NCBI GenBank assembly: GCA_029239875.1
Contig: JARBUD010000029.1
Span: forward strand, 34,005 to 98,004
Direction of reading: 5' to 3'
DNA: 64,000 nt
Source: Xanthobacteraceae bacterium
Lineage (GTDB): Bacteria; Pseudomonadota; Alphaproteobacteria; Rhizobiales; Xanthobacteraceae
In this document: positions 21,321 to 30,185 of the stretch, piece after piece
Position numbering within the stretch: the first letter of the stretch is position 1
How the letters are laid out: each line of letters starts with the position of its first letter
Program-made: the position numbers and the translations under genes
Notes under the pieces: generated by a model
The model's database searches: none
Seen by the model: only the letters and a program-made list of their open reading frames with translations
What the model was told of the DNA's origin: nothing

Positions 21321-22241
21321 ATGTCCGCCGCCTCCCCTGCCCTGCCCGAAGCGCTCGCCGCCACCGCCGCGGCCGTCACCGCCTATATCGACGCGGCGAT
21401 CGCGCAGAGCGGCGCGCCGGGCGAACGGCTGGCCTCCGCGATGCGCCACGGCGCGCTCGCCGGCGGGAAGCGGCTGCGGCCCTTCCTCGTCGTCCAGAGC
21501 GCGGCGCTGTTCGGCGTTCCGCGCGCCGCCGCCATGCCCGCCGCCGCGGCGCTGGAATGCATCCACTGCTATTCGCTGGTGCATGACGACCTGCCGGCGA
21601 TGGACAATGACGACCTGCGCCGCGGCCAGCCGACCGTCCACCGCGCCTATGACGAGGCGACCGCCATCCTCGCCGGCGACGGGCTGCTCACCCTCGCCTT
21701 CGAGATCCTCGCCCGCGACGAAGCCGGACCCGACGCCGGGGTGCGCATCGCGCTGGTCGCCAGCCTCGCCCGCGCCGCCGGGGTCGCCGGCATGATCGGC
21801 GGGCAGATGCTCGACCTCGCCGCCGAAGGGCGATTCGCCGCCCGCGGCCCGCTCGATTTGCCGGCTGAGGAGATCATCCGCCTGCAGGCGATGAAGACCG
21901 GCGCGCTGCTGCGCCAGGCCTGCGAGGCCGGCGCCCTGCTCGGCCGGGCGGATGCCGGGCAGCGCGAGAGCCTGGACCGCTACGCCCGCGCCGTCGGCCG
22001 CGCCTTCCAGATCGCCGACGACCTGCTCGACGTGGAAGGCGAGGCGGATACCGTGGGCAAGGCGGTGGGCAAGGACGCCGCAGCCGGCAAGGCGACGCTC
22101 GTCGGCAAGCTCGGCATCGCCGGTGCGCGGGCCGAGCTCGCCCGTCTGGTCGCGGAGGCGCAGGCGGCGCTGGCCGGCTTTGGCAGCGCGGCAACACTTC
22201 TCGAGGAAGCGGCGCGTTTCGTAGCGGCACGGCGCAATTAG
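21321..22241 (+). CDS. ispA: IspA-type polyprenyl (farnesyl/geranyl) diphosphate synthase
   Basis: Condenses isopentenyl diphosphate with allylic diphosphates to make farnesyl diphosphate. The 306-residue protein starts at ATG 21321. The first aspartate-rich motif DDLPAMDNDD is at residues 89-98 and the second, FQIADDLLDVEG, is in the C-terminal half. GGKRLRPFLV near residue 48 is the substrate-binding segment. The frame is open upstream but has no family match there. Chain length cannot be set with certainty from sequence; FPP synthase is most likely given the two extra residues in the first motif. Confidence 0.92.
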   Translation: MSAASPALPEALAATAAAVTAYIDAAIAQSGAPGERLASAMRHGALAGGKRLRPFLVVQSAALFGVPRAAAMPAAAALECIHCYSLVHDDLPAMDNDDLRRGQPTVHRAYDEATAILAGDGLLTLAFEILARDEAGPDAGVRIALVASLARAAGVAGMIGGQMLDLAAEGRFAARGPLDLPAEEIIRLQAMKTGALLRQACEAGALLGRADAGQRESLDRYARAVGRAFQIADDLLDVEGEADTVGKAVGKDAAAGKATLVGKLGIAGARAELARLVAEAQAALAGFGSAATLLEEAARFVAARRN

Positions 22242-22336
22242 TACTTTGCTGATCTCGACGGAACGATGAGTTGCGCGCATTCTTATGGTGACGTAAGCGT
22301 CGCACGTCGCGATGCCTGCGTCGCCTGGAGGTTCAA

Positions 22337-22609
22337 ATGCGTGCCGCCCCGTTCGCCTTCGCCGTGCTGATCGCCGGTGCCGCCCTGATCGCCACGGCTC
22401 CTGCGCAGGCGCAGGAAACGCGCATCATCATCCGCAAGCAGCCGCCGCGCTCCTTCCTCGATCCCGGCCCGGTGGTGAAGCCCGGCACCTCGCGCGACCT
22501 CAACTACGTCTACGCCACTCGGCCCTTCTATCCGCAGTATGGCGACGATGGCGGCATCACCGGCACGCGCTGGCCGCTGCCGAGCCGGTTCGACCTGCCG
22601 GACTACTGA
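22337..22609 (+). CDS. Small exported protein of unknown function
   Basis: A 90-residue protein starting at ATG 22337 after a GGAGG site. A signal peptide covers about residues 1-26 (ending APAQAQ). The mature 64 residues have RIIIRKQPPRSFLDPGP and NYVYATRPFYPQYG, with many prolines and aromatics and no cysteine. I do not recognise a domain. An intrinsic terminator 27 bp downstream closes the unit. Confidence 0.75.
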   Translation: MRAAPFAFAVLIAGAALIATAPAQAQETRIIIRKQPPRSFLDPGPVVKPGTSRDLNYVYATRPFYPQYGDDGGITGTRWPLPSRFDLPDY

Positions 22610-22636
22610 TTCGCCGGCTCAGCGCCGCGCCGCATG

Positions 22637-22670
22637 AAAAAGCCCGGCTCGCGCCGGGCTTTTGCTTTTT
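22637..22670 (+). terminator. Intrinsic terminator
   Basis: AAAAAGCCCGGCTCGCGCC followed by GGGCTTTTGCTTTTT gives a GC-rich stem with a 4-nt loop and flanking A and T runs. It serves the small exported-protein gene. Confidence 0.85.
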
Positions 22671-22709
22671 GGCGAGAGGCTCCCGCTCCAAGCTTGTTCT
22701 GAGAACACC

Positions 22710-22814
22710 GTCATCCTGAGGTGCGAGCGCAGCAGCTTCGAAGGATGGTCGCTGGCTCCGCCCGGACGAGCATCCTTCGAGGCCCGGCGAAAACGCCGGG
22801 CACCTCAGGATGAC
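22710..22814. repeat. Intergenic repeat family A, two-arm copy
   Basis: Outer arms GTCATCCTGAGGTGC and GCACCTCAGGATGAC (the latter as CACCTCAGGATGAC here), inner arms CTTCGAAGGATG and CATCCTTCGAGG. It lies between a terminator and leuB. Confidence 0.85.
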
Positions 22815-22848
22815 GTCCATCGCAGGAGAGGGAGCTGGCGGACAGCCC

Positions 22849-23958
22849 TCAGGCCGTCCGCTCCAGCTCGGCGAGGATGGCGTCGCCCATGCCGGTCGTG
22901 CCGACGCGGGTCATGCCTTCCGACCAGATGTCCCCGGTGCGGTAGCCATCCGCCAGCACGCCGGCGATCGCCGCCTCGATGCGGTCGGCCGCCTCCTGCT
23001 CGCCGAAGGAATAGCGCAGCGCCATGGCGAGCGAGCCGACCATGGCGATCGGGTTGGCGAGGCCCTTGCCGGCGATGTCCGGGGCGGCGCCGTGCACCGG
23101 CTCGTAGAGCGCGCGGCGGCGGCCGGAGATCTCCTCCGTCGCGCCGAGCGAGGCGGACGGCAGCATGCCGAGCGAGCCGGTCAGCATCGCCGCGACGTCG
23201 GAGAGGATGTCGCCGAACAGATTGTCGGTGACGATGACGTCGAACTGCTTGGGCGCGCGCACCAGCTGCATGCCGCAGCTGTCGGCGAGCTGGTGCTCCA
23301 GCGTCACGTCCGCATAGTTGGCGCCGTGGACGGTGCTCACGACTTCCTTCCACAGCACGCCGGTCTTCATGACGTTGTGCTTCTCGGTGGAGACCACCTT
23401 GTTGCGGCGGGTGCGGGCGAGCTCGAAGGCGACGCGGGCGATGCGCTCGATCTCGTAGGATTCGTAGACCTGGGTGTCGACGGCGCGCTTCTGGCCGTCG
23501 AGCAGGTTGGTGATGGTCTTCGGCTCGCCGAAATACACGCCGCCGGTCAGCTCGCGCACGATCAGCACGTCGAGGCCCTCGACCAGCTCGCGCTTGAGGC
23601 TGGAGGCGTCGGCGAGCGCGGGATAGCACACGGCCGGGCGCAGGTTGGCGAAGAGCTGCAGGTCCTTGCGCAGGCGCAGCAGGCCCGCCTCGGGACGCGC
23701 CTCATAGGGCACGTTCGCCCATTTCGGCCCGCCCACCGCGCCGAGCAGGATGGCATCGGCGGCGAACGCCTTGGCCATGGCCTCCTCGGAGATCGGCAGG
23801 CCGCAGGAATCATACGCCGCGCCGCCGACGAGGTCTTCCTCGATGGCGAAGGAGGCGAGGCCGTGGCTGTCCAGCCAGCCGATGACGCGCTTCACCTCGG
23901 CCATCACCTCGGTGCCGATGCCGTCGCCGGGAAGGAGCAGGAGCTTGTGGGTGGCCAT
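22849..23958 (-). CDS. leuB: LeuB, 3-isopropylmalate dehydrogenase
   Basis: Oxidatively decarboxylates 3-isopropylmalate in leucine synthesis, NAD-linked and cytosolic. The 369-residue protein starts at ATG 23958 after GAGGAAACC. The frame runs 21 codons further upstream but without a site. Family motifs are [11 protein letters not shown] at the N-terminus, the substrate-binding arginines in [13 protein letters not shown] and [10 protein letters not shown], the metal-binding aspartates in [17 protein letters not shown], and the NAD-binding [19 protein letters not shown]. leuC and leuD lie 5-8 kb away on the same strand with accessory genes between. Confidence 0.97.
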   Translation of the reverse strand: MATHKLLLLPGDGIGTEVMAEVKRVIGWLDSHGLASFAIEEDLVGGAAYDSCGLPISEEAMAKAFAADAILLGAVGGPKWANVPYEARPEAGLLRLRKDLQLFANLRPAVCYPALADASSLKRELVEGLDVLIVRELTGGVYFGEPKTITNLLDGQKRAVDTQVYESYEIERIARVAFELARTRRNKVVSTEKHNVMKTGVLWKEVVSTVHGANYADVTLEHQLADSCGMQLVRAPKQFDVIVTDNLFGDILSDVAAMLTGSLGMLPSASLGATEEISGRRRALYEPVHGAAPDIAGKGLANPIAMVGSLAMALRYSFGEQEAADRIEAAIAGVLADGYRTGDIWSEGMTRVGTTGMGDAILAELERTA

Positions 23959-24116
23959 GGTTTCCTCGCATTGCCTCGTCTTTGGCGAGCGAGTGCTAAT
24001 GGCAGACGCGGGCGCTGGCAAGCGGCGCCGCGCCCGCCCCGCGGCAAAAGGAAACCGCCGGCGGGGACCGGCGGCAGGTGGGGAGGAGAAGGGTCGGCGG
24101 CGACCGGCCCCTAGCC

Positions 24117-24205
24117 GTCATCCCGGCCGAGCGGAGCGAGAGCCGGGATCGCTCTCCGATTTCACGCGATCCCGGATACGGCCTCGCGGCCGTTCCGGGA
24201 TGACG
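24117..24205. repeat. Intergenic repeat family B, two-arm copy
   Basis: GTCATCCCGGCCGAGCGGAG at the left and GGCCGTTCCGGGATGAC at the right are the outer arms. Inner GAGCCGGGATCG and CGATCCCGGAT face each other. It fills most of the gap between the GMC oxidoreductase and leuB. Confidence 0.8.
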
Positions 24206-24211
24206 GGTTCG

Positions 24212-25783
24212 TCAGATCGTCCCGCGCGACATCTCGTTGGCGATGAACTCCGCCTGGCGGATGGCCAGCGCCACGATGGTCAGCGTCGGGTTCTCGGCGC
24301 CGCCGGTGGTGAACTGGCTGCCGTCGGAGATGAACAGGTTCGGGATGTCGTGCGTCTGCCCGTGCTTGTTCACCACGCCGTCGCGCGCATTGGCGCTCAT
24401 CCGGTTGGTGCCGAGATTGTGCGTCGAGGGATAGGGCGGGGTCGGCAGGGTGCGTACCGCCCCGACCGAGTCGTACATGGCGGCGCCCTGCGTATAGGCG
24501 TGGGTGCGCATCGCGACATCGTTCGGATGGTCGTCGAAATGCACGTTGGCCACCGGCTGGCCGTACTGGTCCTTCACGTCCGTGTTCAGCGTGACGCGGT
24601 TGGTCTCCTGCGGCATGTCCTCGCCGACGATCCACAGGCCGGCCATGTTCACATAGCCGTCCATGGCCGAGGTGAAGGAGCGCCCCCACCCGCCCGGGTC
24701 GAGGAAGGCGGCCATGAACGGCACGCCGATGGAGACCGTCTCCATCTCGTAGCCGCCGACGAAGCCGCGCTTGGTGTCGAATTTCGCCTCGTCGCGCACG
24801 ATGCCGGCCATGGTGGTGCCGCGGTACATGTGCACCGGCTTCTCGAAGATGGCATAGACCGAGCCGGTCATGTGGCGCATGTAGTTGCGCCCCACCTGGC
24901 CCGAGGAGTTGGCGAGCCCGTCCGGGAACATGCTGCTCGCCGAGTTCAGCAGCAGGCGCGGGCTCTCGATCGAGTTGCCGGCCACCGCCACGATGCGGGC
25001 CTTCTGGCGCTGGGTCTTGCCGTCCTTGTCGACATAGACGACCCCGGTCACCTTGCCGGAGGCATCGTGCTCGATCTTCTGCACCATGCTCTGCGGGCGC
25101 ACCTCGAGATTGCCGGTGGCCTCGCCGCGCGGGATCTCGGCGATCAGCGTCGACCATTTGGCGCCCGACTTGCAGCCCTGGAAGCAGAAGCCGATCTGCT
25201 GGCAGGAGCCGCGATCGTTGCGCGGCTCGCTGTTGATCGCCATGCGGCCGGTCGAGACTTCCTTGTAGCCGATCTTCTTCGCCCCGGCCTCGAACACCTT
25301 GAAGTTGTTGTTGCCGGGCAGGCCGGGAATGCCGTTGGTGCGGGTCACGCCCATCCGGTCCTCGGCCCTGGCGTAGTAGGGCTCCAGCTCCGCTAGCGTG
25401 ATCGGCCAGTCGAGCAGGTTGGCGCCGTCGAGGTCGCCATAGGTGGTGCGGGTCTTGAACTCGTGCTCCTGGAAGCGCAGCGAGGCGCCGGCCCAGTGCA
25501 CGGAGGAGCCGCCGACCGACTTCACGATCCAGGCCGGCAGGTTCGGGAAGTTCTTGTGCACCCGCCACGAGCCGGAGGTGGTGCGCATGTCGGTCCAGGC
25601 GAGCTGGGCGAAGCTGTCCCACTCGTTGTCGATGAAGTCTTCCATGTTGTGGCGGGCGCCGGCTTCCAGCATCACCACCTTCACGCCCTTGAGCGCGAGG
25701 TCGGTGCCGAGCGTGCCGCCGCCGGCGCCGGAGCCGACGATGACGACGACGGAATCGTCATTCAGATCGAAGGGTGCAGCCAT
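24212..25783 (-). CDS. GMC-family FAD oxidoreductase
   Basis: A 523-residue flavoprotein. The FAD Rossmann motif VGSGAGGGTLGTDLALKG is at about residues 16-33. The C-terminal GMC_oxred_C region has the active-site STHNLGTNRMS and GGAENPTLTIVALAIRQAEF. Together with the adjacent Tat-exported small subunit, it resembles the large subunit of gluconate 2-dehydrogenase or fructose dehydrogenase complexes, which oxidise sugars or polyols on the periplasmic side. The expected third gene, a multihaem cytochrome c, is not next to it. It starts 15 bp after the small-subunit gene. Substrate unknown. Confidence 0.85.
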   Translation of the reverse strand: MAAPFDLNDDSVVVIVGSGAGGGTLGTDLALKGVKVVMLEAGARHNMEDFIDNEWDSFAQLAWTDMRTTSGSWRVHKNFPNLPAWIVKSVGGSSVHWAGASLRFQEHEFKTRTTYGDLDGANLLDWPITLAELEPYYARAEDRMGVTRTNGIPGLPGNNNFKVFEAGAKKIGYKEVSTGRMAINSEPRNDRGSCQQIGFCFQGCKSGAKWSTLIAEIPRGEATGNLEVRPQSMVQKIEHDASGKVTGVVYVDKDGKTQRQKARIVAVAGNSIESPRLLLNSASSMFPDGLANSSGQVGRNYMRHMTGSVYAIFEKPVHMYRGTTMAGIVRDEAKFDTKRGFVGGYEMETVSIGVPFMAAFLDPGGWGRSFTSAMDGYVNMAGLWIVGEDMPQETNRVTLNTDVKDQYGQPVANVHFDDHPNDVAMRTHAYTQGAAMYDSVGAVRTLPTPPYPSTHNLGTNRMSANARDGVVNKHGQTHDIPNLFISDGSQFTTGGAENPTLTIVALAIRQAEFIANEMSRGTI

Positions 25784-25798
25784 GTTTGCGTCCTCCCC

Positions 25799-26335
25799 TC
25801 ACAGCCAGGCGATGTCGTTGAAGCCGCGGTCGATGTAGCCGCCCTTGTCGGCCGAGGAGCCCTCGTAGCCGAAGATCGGCCAGACCTCCTCCTGGTTGTA
25901 GAGGCCTACCACCAGGCCGCCCCTCACCTTCTCGAAGAACGGCCCGCCCTCGATCTCGCGAAGGATGGCGACGCGCTGGTCCTCCCAGCCGAGATCGGCA
26001 TAGGGGACGCCGTGCCTGGCCTTGGCGAGCACGTCGAGGGTGGTGACGCCTTCCTCCACCAGCGCCTTCACCGCCGGGTCCTTGGCGGCCTCCGCCTCGT
26101 AGGGCTTCATCGCGATGGCGTAGAAGCGGTCGGGGACGCGGTCGTGCGGATAGACGTCGCGCGCCATGACGATGAGGGTGCGCATGGTCTCCGGCTTCAG
26201 CGCGGTGACCTCCAGCCCCCACGCCTCGCGCGGGTTGAGCACGGCGGCCCCGCTCACCACCAGCGCGCCGGCGGCACTCAGGCCGGCGAGCACGGCGCGG
26301 CGGGACGGACCTCGCCTGTCGATCAGTGTTGGCAT
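25799..26335 (-). CDS. Gluconate 2-dehydrogenase subunit 3-like Tat protein
   Basis: A 178-residue protein starting at ATG 26335 after GGGAGGTTACG. The N-terminus has a twin-arginine signal (RRGPSRRAVLAGLSAAGALV). The mature part matches the small gamma-type subunit of FAD-dependent gluconate or sorbitol dehydrogenases (MARDVYPHDRVPDRFYAIAM; GLYNQEEVWPIFGYEGSSAD). In such complexes this subunit carries the flavoprotein through the Tat pathway. The two genes form a tight operon. Confidence 0.82.
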   Translation of the reverse strand: MPTLIDRRGPSRRAVLAGLSAAGALVVSGAAVLNPREAWGLEVTALKPETMRTLIVMARDVYPHDRVPDRFYAIAMKPYEAEAAKDPAVKALVEEGVTTLDVLAKARHGVPYADLGWEDQRVAILREIEGGPFFEKVRGGLVVGLYNQEEVWPIFGYEGSSADKGGYIDRGFNDIAWL

Positions 26336-26390
26336 CGTAACCTCCCAGAATTTTTATGTATTATTCGAGTAGACGCGCCGTTTCAGCGCG

Positions 26391-26786
26391 TCATCGGTAG
26401 CGGCCGTGCTTCTGGAGCACTTCGATCTTGTAGCCATCGGGATCGGTGACGAAGAAGAACTTCGCCAGCAACGCGCCGTCGTGGAAGAATTCCTTGACCG
26501 GGTTGGGATTGAGGCCGGCATCGGTGAAGCGCACATGCTCGGCGTCGAGATCTTCAACCACGAAGGCGATGTGCCCGTAGCCGTCGCCGAGCGCATAGGG
26601 TTCGGTGCGGCCGTGATTGACGGTGAGTTCGACCTCGAAATCGGCCTCGGCATTGCGCAGATAGACCAGCGTGAAGCCGTCGAACGGCAGCCGCTGCGCA
26701 ACGTCCAGCCCGAAGGCACGCTTGTAGAAATCAACCGAGCGCGCCTCGTCGAGCACGCGGATCATCGAATGAATGGCCTTCGCCAC
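26391..26786 (-). CDS. VOC-family glyoxalase I-like protein
   Basis: A 131-residue protein of the vicinal-oxygen-chelate fold, close to lactoylglutathione lyase. Motifs are HSMIRVLDEARSVDFYKRAF, YGHIAFVVEDLDA and FVTDPDGYKIEVLQ, placing the metal ligands His, Glu, His and Glu. I choose GTG 26786, which has GGAGGA just upstream and gives the family N-terminus MAKAIHSMIRV. A GTG eight codons earlier is possible. Glyoxalase I with glutathione is the simplest reading, but VOC proteins vary in substrate. Confidence 0.85.
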   Translation of the reverse strand: MAKAIHSMIRVLDEARSVDFYKRAFGLDVAQRLPFDGFTLVYLRNAEADFEVELTVNHGRTEPYALGDGYGHIAFVVEDLDAEHVRFTDAGLNPNPVKEFFHDGALLAKFFFVTDPDGYKIEVLQKHGRYR

Positions 26787-26945
26787 CTGGTCCTCCGCCC
26801 TAATCCTCACCCGGCGGCACTTCCGCCGATGACAGGGATGCTAGGCCGCGGCGAGGCGGGGTGGTGGTAGGCAGCTAGCACATCAACACGATGTGCTTTA
26901 GGGGCCGGGAAGCCTCGCTTCCGCGTCCCTTTACGCCAAGCAACC

Positions 26946-27050
26946 TCATCCTGAGGTGCGAGCGGAGCGAGCCTCGAAGGATGCTCGCTCAAGTGCGCCC
27001 GGACGGACATCCTTCGAGGCCCGGCCGTGGGCCGGGCACCTCAGGATGAG
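26946..27050. repeat. Intergenic repeat family A, two-arm copy
   Basis: TCATCCTGAGGTGCGAGC on the left and GGGCACCTCAGGATGA on the right, with inner GCCTCGAAGGATG and CATCCTTCGAGGC. Same architecture as the copies at 16780 and 22710. The rest of the 293-bp gap shows nothing else. Confidence 0.85.
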
Positions 27051-27079
27051 ATCGTCCGAAAGGAGCGAGTCGGGGCGCC

Positions 27080-27436
27080 CTACTCCGCTGCGGCCAGGTG
27101 CACCCGCGCGCTCTCGCACAGATAGCGCTCGCGCGCGGCGGCGGGGCTCACCGGAATCGGCGTCGCCGCCGCCGGGCGGACCTCCGCGAGGAAGATCAGG
27201 CAGGAGCAGCGCAGCAGCGAGGCGAAGTTGCGCACCTCGCCATGCAGGTCCAGCACCTCGTCATGCAGCCTGGTGACGAACTTGCCCAGACTCATGCCCT
27301 GATGGGCGGCGACCTCCTCGAGCACGGTCCAGAAGGCCGCCTCCAGCCGGATGGAGGTGGAATGGCCGCCGATGCGCACCGAACGCGTCTGGCTCTCATA
27401 GGTCTCGGGCGCTTGACCCGCGAAGATGTGGCACAT
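27080..27436 (-). CDS. Ribbon-helix-helix domain protein
   Basis: A 118-residue protein with a ribbon-helix-helix core at about residues 17-60: RSVRIGGHSTSIRLEAAFWT, then LEEVAAHQGMSLGKFVTRLH. This is the RHH_4 family common in Hyphomicrobiales. The C-terminal half contains RCSCLIFLAE, a family feature, and an Ala/Pro-rich end. Such proteins are assumed to be DNA-binding dimers; the target is unknown. Confidence 0.8.
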   Translation of the reverse strand: MCHIFAGQAPETYESQTRSVRIGGHSTSIRLEAAFWTVLEEVAAHQGMSLGKFVTRLHDEVLDLHGEVRNFASLLRCSCLIFLAEVRPAAATPIPVSPAAARERYLCESARVHLAAAE

Positions 27437-27544
27437 GGGCGTCTCCCGGAACGTTCTGTTTTATTTTGAACGATTCCACTCCGGGAAGCCGGCGCTGTAA
27501 AGCCGTAAAATCGTCGGGGCGCCCACCTGATCCTTCCCCCTTCC

Positions 27545-27657
27545 CTCATCCCCGGGCTTGACCCGGGGACCCGGCCTTGGTGCCGCAAGGTCGCTCGGCT
27601 GGATTCCGGGTGGCCGGGTCTGATCCCCGGATCAAGTCCGGGGACGGCCATGAGGGA
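27545..27657. repeat. Intergenic repeat family C
   Basis: CCCTCATCCCCGGGCTTGAC at the left and CGGCCATGAGGG at the right flank arms CCCGGGGACCCGG and GATCAAGTCCGGGGAC. It is a GC-rich interrupted palindrome, related to the copy at 28127 and the fragment near 16919. Confidence 0.7.
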
Positions 27658-27678
27658 ATGATGGGCGTCGGGGTGCCC

Positions 27679-28062
27679 TCACCGCCGCCGGCGCGCAGTG
27701 ACCTCGATCTCGATCATCATCTCCGGCTGCAGCAGCCCGGCGACGATCAGCGTCGCGGCGGGACGCGCCGTGGCGAAGTACTCGCCGAAGATGGGAAACA
27801 CCGTCTCGGCATATTCCGGCCGGGTGACGATGTAGCGCACGCGCACGACGTCATCGAGGCTGGCGCCGGCCTGCGCCAGCGCGGCGGCGATGTTGCGGAA
27901 GCAGCCATGGGTCTGCTCGATCAGGTCGTCGGGCAGGCGCATCGCCGCATAGTCGTAGCCGGTGGTGCCGGAGACGAAGATGTCGTCGCCGTCCACCACC
28001 GCGCGCGAATAGCCGGCGATCTGCTCGAAGGTCGAGTTGGAGGAGATGAGCCGGCGGGTCAT
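27679..28062 (-). CDS. RidA-family (YjgF/YER057c/UK114) protein
   Basis: A 127-residue RidA-fold protein. Family positions include SGTTGYDYA, NIAAALAQAGASLDDVVRVR, with the conserved Arg that binds carboxylates in RidA, and PAATLIVAGLLQPEMMIEIE. It belongs to the RidA-like subgroups rather than clear RidA itself, so enamine/imine deamination is possible but not certain. Two family C repeats flank it. Confidence 0.87.
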   Translation of the reverse strand: MTRRLISSNSTFEQIAGYSRAVVDGDDIFVSGTTGYDYAAMRLPDDLIEQTHGCFRNIAAALAQAGASLDDVVRVRYIVTRPEYAETVFPIFGEYFATARPAATLIVAGLLQPEMMIEIEVTARRRR

Positions 28063-28126
28063 GGGTTCACACTCGTCCCATTATCAGGAGACCGGACCGA
28101 AGCCTGTCGGCACAACCGGTCAAGTC

Positions 28127-28229
28127 GTGGATGGCCGGGCCAAGCCCAGCCATGACGTTCCACCGTGGACGAGCGGCATTCCCGATATTCCGGCCGTCAT
28201 GCCCGGGCTTAGCCCGGGCATCCACGCCT
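28127..28229. repeat. Intergenic repeat family C
   Basis: GTGGATGGCCGGGCCAAGCC at the left and GGGCTTAGCCCGGGCATCCAC at the right form the outer arms around GTCATG/CATGAC. It lies between the RidA gene and leuD. Confidence 0.7.
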
Positions 28230-28258
28230 TCCTTCAAACGAGCCGGCCGGCTCCCGCG

Positions 28259-28864
28259 TCACACCCAGGGGCGCTCTTCGGCGAGCTTGCCCTCATAGGC
28301 ATCGATCTTCTCCGCCTTCACCTTGGTCAGGCCGATATCGTCCAGCCCGTTGAGCATGCAGTGCTTGCGGAACGGGTCGATGTCGAAGCTGATCGAGCCG
28401 CCGTCCGGGCCGGTGATGGTCTGCTTCTCCAGGTCGATGGTCAGCGTCGCGTTGGCGCCGCGCTCGGCATCGTCGAACAGCGCGGAGAGCTGCTCCGGCG
28501 TCACCGTGATCGGCAGCACGCCGTTCTTGAAGCAGTTGTTGTAGAAGATGTCGGCGAAGGAGGTGGAGATCACGCAGCGAATGCCGAAGTCCAGCAGCGC
28601 CCAGGGGGCGTGCTCGCGCGACGAGCCGCAGCCGAAATTGTCGCCGGCGATGATGATCTTCGCATTGCGATAGGCCGGCTTGTTGAGCACGAAGTCGGGA
28701 TTGTCCGAGCCGTCTTCCCTGTAGCGCATCTCCGAGAACAGGCCCTTGCCGAGGCCCGTGCGCTTGATCGTCTTCAGGTACTGCTTGGGGATGATCATAT
28801 CGGTGTCGATATTGACCGTCGGCATCGGCGCCGCGACGCCCGTCAGCGTGGTGAACTTGTCCAT
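28259..28864 (-). CDS. leuD: LeuD, 3-isopropylmalate dehydratase small subunit
   Basis: With LeuC it isomerises 2-isopropylmalate to 3-isopropylmalate. The 201-residue protein starts at ATG 28864 after GGAGACGAGAG. The frame is open upstream without family match. Motifs are [39 protein letters not shown] and [17 protein letters not shown], as in the aconitase swivel domain. Length is normal. leuC is 1.3 kb upstream on the same strand. Confidence 0.97.
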   Translation of the reverse strand: MDKFTTLTGVAAPMPTVNIDTDMIIPKQYLKTIKRTGLGKGLFSEMRYREDGSDNPDFVLNKPAYRNAKIIIAGDNFGCGSSREHAPWALLDFGIRCVISTSFADIFYNNCFKNGVLPITVTPEQLSALFDDAERGANATLTIDLEKQTITGPDGGSISFDIDPFRKHCMLNGLDDIGLTKVKAEKIDAYEGKLAEERPWV

Positions 28865-28925
28865 TCTCTCGTCTCCTGCACCGCCGCGGCGGTCGTGAAT
28901 TCCTGCATGTGTGGGAAGCGGGCGC

Positions 28926-29354
28926 TCACCCCGCCTCCTCCTCGATCCGCTCCATGTCGTCGTCCGAGAGGCCGAAATGGTGGCCGATCTCGTGCACCAG
29001 CACATGGGTGACGACGTCGCCCAGCGTCTCCTCGTGCTCGGCCCAGTAGTCGAGGATGGGCCGGCGGTAGAGGAAGATCATGTTGGGCAGCATGCCCGTG
29101 GTCGTCTCGTAGCCCTGCGCGAGGCCGATGCCGTGGAACAGGCCGAGCAGCTCGAACGCATCCTCGATCTCCATCTCCTTGAGCACCTCGTCGGTGGCGA
29201 AGTCCTCGACACGGATGACGAGGTTGCCGCACAGGGTGCGGAACTCCTCCGGCAGGCGCGCATAGGCCTCCTCGGCCATCACCTCCATCTCGGCGAGGCT
29301 CGGCGCGTTCGTCTTCAGCCAGGCGTTCGCAACGTTCACCGTCCCGGTCTCCAT
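28926..29354 (-). CDS. Zincin-like metallopeptidase family protein
   Basis: A 142-residue cytoplasmic protein starting at ATG 29354. It carries a compact zinc-protease motif, [18 protein letters not shown], near the C-terminus (HExxHxxG...D). The preceding [20 protein letters not shown] is typical of this small possible-metallopeptidase family. Proteolysis has not been established for the family as far as I know. It follows a 44-codon membrane gene with a 5-bp gap. Confidence 0.87.
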   Translation of the reverse strand: METGTVNVANAWLKTNAPSLAEMEVMAEEAYARLPEEFRTLCGNLVIRVEDFATDEVLKEMEIEDAFELLGLFHGIGLAQGYETTTGMLPNMIFLYRRPILDYWAEHEETLGDVVTHVLVHEIGHHFGLSDDDMERIEEEAG

Positions 29355-29359
29355 CGTCG

Positions 29360-29494
29360 TCACCGCAGATAGGTGGCGAAGAGATAATAGGCGAGCACCA
29401 GCGCGGCCAGCACCGCCAGCGAACGCCCGATGCGCCGGCCCCAGAGCTCGGTCCAATCGTCCTCGGGCGGCATCTCGTGCGGTCCCCGGCTCAC
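29360..29494 (-). CDS. 44-residue single-pass membrane protein
   Basis: A short gene with GTG start 29494, seven bases after GAGG, and TGA at 29362-29360. The protein begins MSRGPHEMPPEDDWTELWG and ends with one hydrophobic helix, LAVLAALVLAYYLFATYLR, preceded by RRIGR. This acidic/amphipathic head and single C-terminal helix is unlikely to arise by chance. The stop is only 5 bp from the start of the metallopeptidase gene, so they are probably co-translated. Function unknown. A later start at the Met of MPPEDD is possible. Confidence 0.65.
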   Translation of the reverse strand: MSRGPHEMPPEDDWTELWGRRIGRSLAVLAALVLAYYLFATYLR

Positions 29495-29625
29495 TTTCGC
29501 GCCTCGCTGCGGTTTCCATTTCGCATCTTCATCAAAGGCTTACGCGACGTCAGGGACCGCGACAGGACGAGGTTGCCTCCCCATCTCCGGTATGGGCGAC
29601 GTCCCGACATTCGAGGACGACGGTT

Positions 29626-30132
29626 ATGACATCTCTCGCATCGCGCGCGGCCGGCGTGCTGAAGACCGGCCTCATCGCGTTTACCCTGCTCGCGGCCGGC
29701 GTCGGCGCCGCTTCCGCCCACGGCTTTGGCGGTGGTGGCGGCGGCTTCGGCGGTGGTGGCGGCTTCCATGGCGGAGGCTTCGGCGGTGGTGGTTTCGGCG
29801 GTGGCTTTCATGGAGGCGGCTTCGGCGGCGGCTTCGGCGGCCTGCCCGCCGGCGGTTTCCACGGCGGCGGCTTCGGCGGCATGCCGGTCGGCGGCTTCCA
29901 CGGCAGCGCCCCCTTCATCCCGCACGGCGGCATCCCGTTCCACGGCGTGCCCTTCCACAACGTCTACCACCATGGCTACAACAACTACTACGCCTATGGC
30001 TTCCTGCCGTTCTTCGACTACGGCTATGACGGCTATCCGTATTATTCGGACAACGGCTATTCCTGCGACCACCTCGTGCGCATAGGCACCCCGCACCACT
30101 ACCGCTACGTGCACGAATATAGCTGCAGCTGA
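29626..30132 (+). CDS. Glycine/histidine-rich exported protein
   Basis: A 168-residue protein with a signal peptide of about 32 residues (ending AASAHG). Next comes a region of GGG, GGF and FHGGGF repeats (about residues 33-95). The tail is rich in Tyr, His and Phe (VYHHGYNNYYAYGFLPFFDY) and has two cysteines, in SCDHLV and the very C-terminal SCS. Such small sequences are frequent in Hyphomicrobiales as hypothetical secreted proteins. I cannot give a function. Confidence 0.75.
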   Translation: MTSLASRAAGVLKTGLIAFTLLAAGVGAASAHGFGGGGGGFGGGGGFHGGGFGGGGFGGGFHGGGFGGGFGGLPAGGFHGGGFGGMPVGGFHGSAPFIPHGGIPFHGVPFHNVYHHGYNNYYAYGFLPFFDYGYDGYPYYSDNGYSCDHLVRIGTPHHYRYVHEYSCS

Positions 30133-30146
30133 CGCCGTGGGAGGCG

Positions 30147-30177
30147 ACGGCCCGCTCTCCGCGAGGAGGCGGGCCGT
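30147..30177. terminator. Hairpin between convergent Gly-rich gene and leuC
   Basis: ACGGCCCGC and GCGGGCCGT form a 9-bp perfect stem with a 13-nt loop in the 53-bp gap between convergent genes. No T run, so terminator function in both directions is inferred from the position. Confidence 0.55.
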
Positions 30178-30185
30178 TCAGCGTC

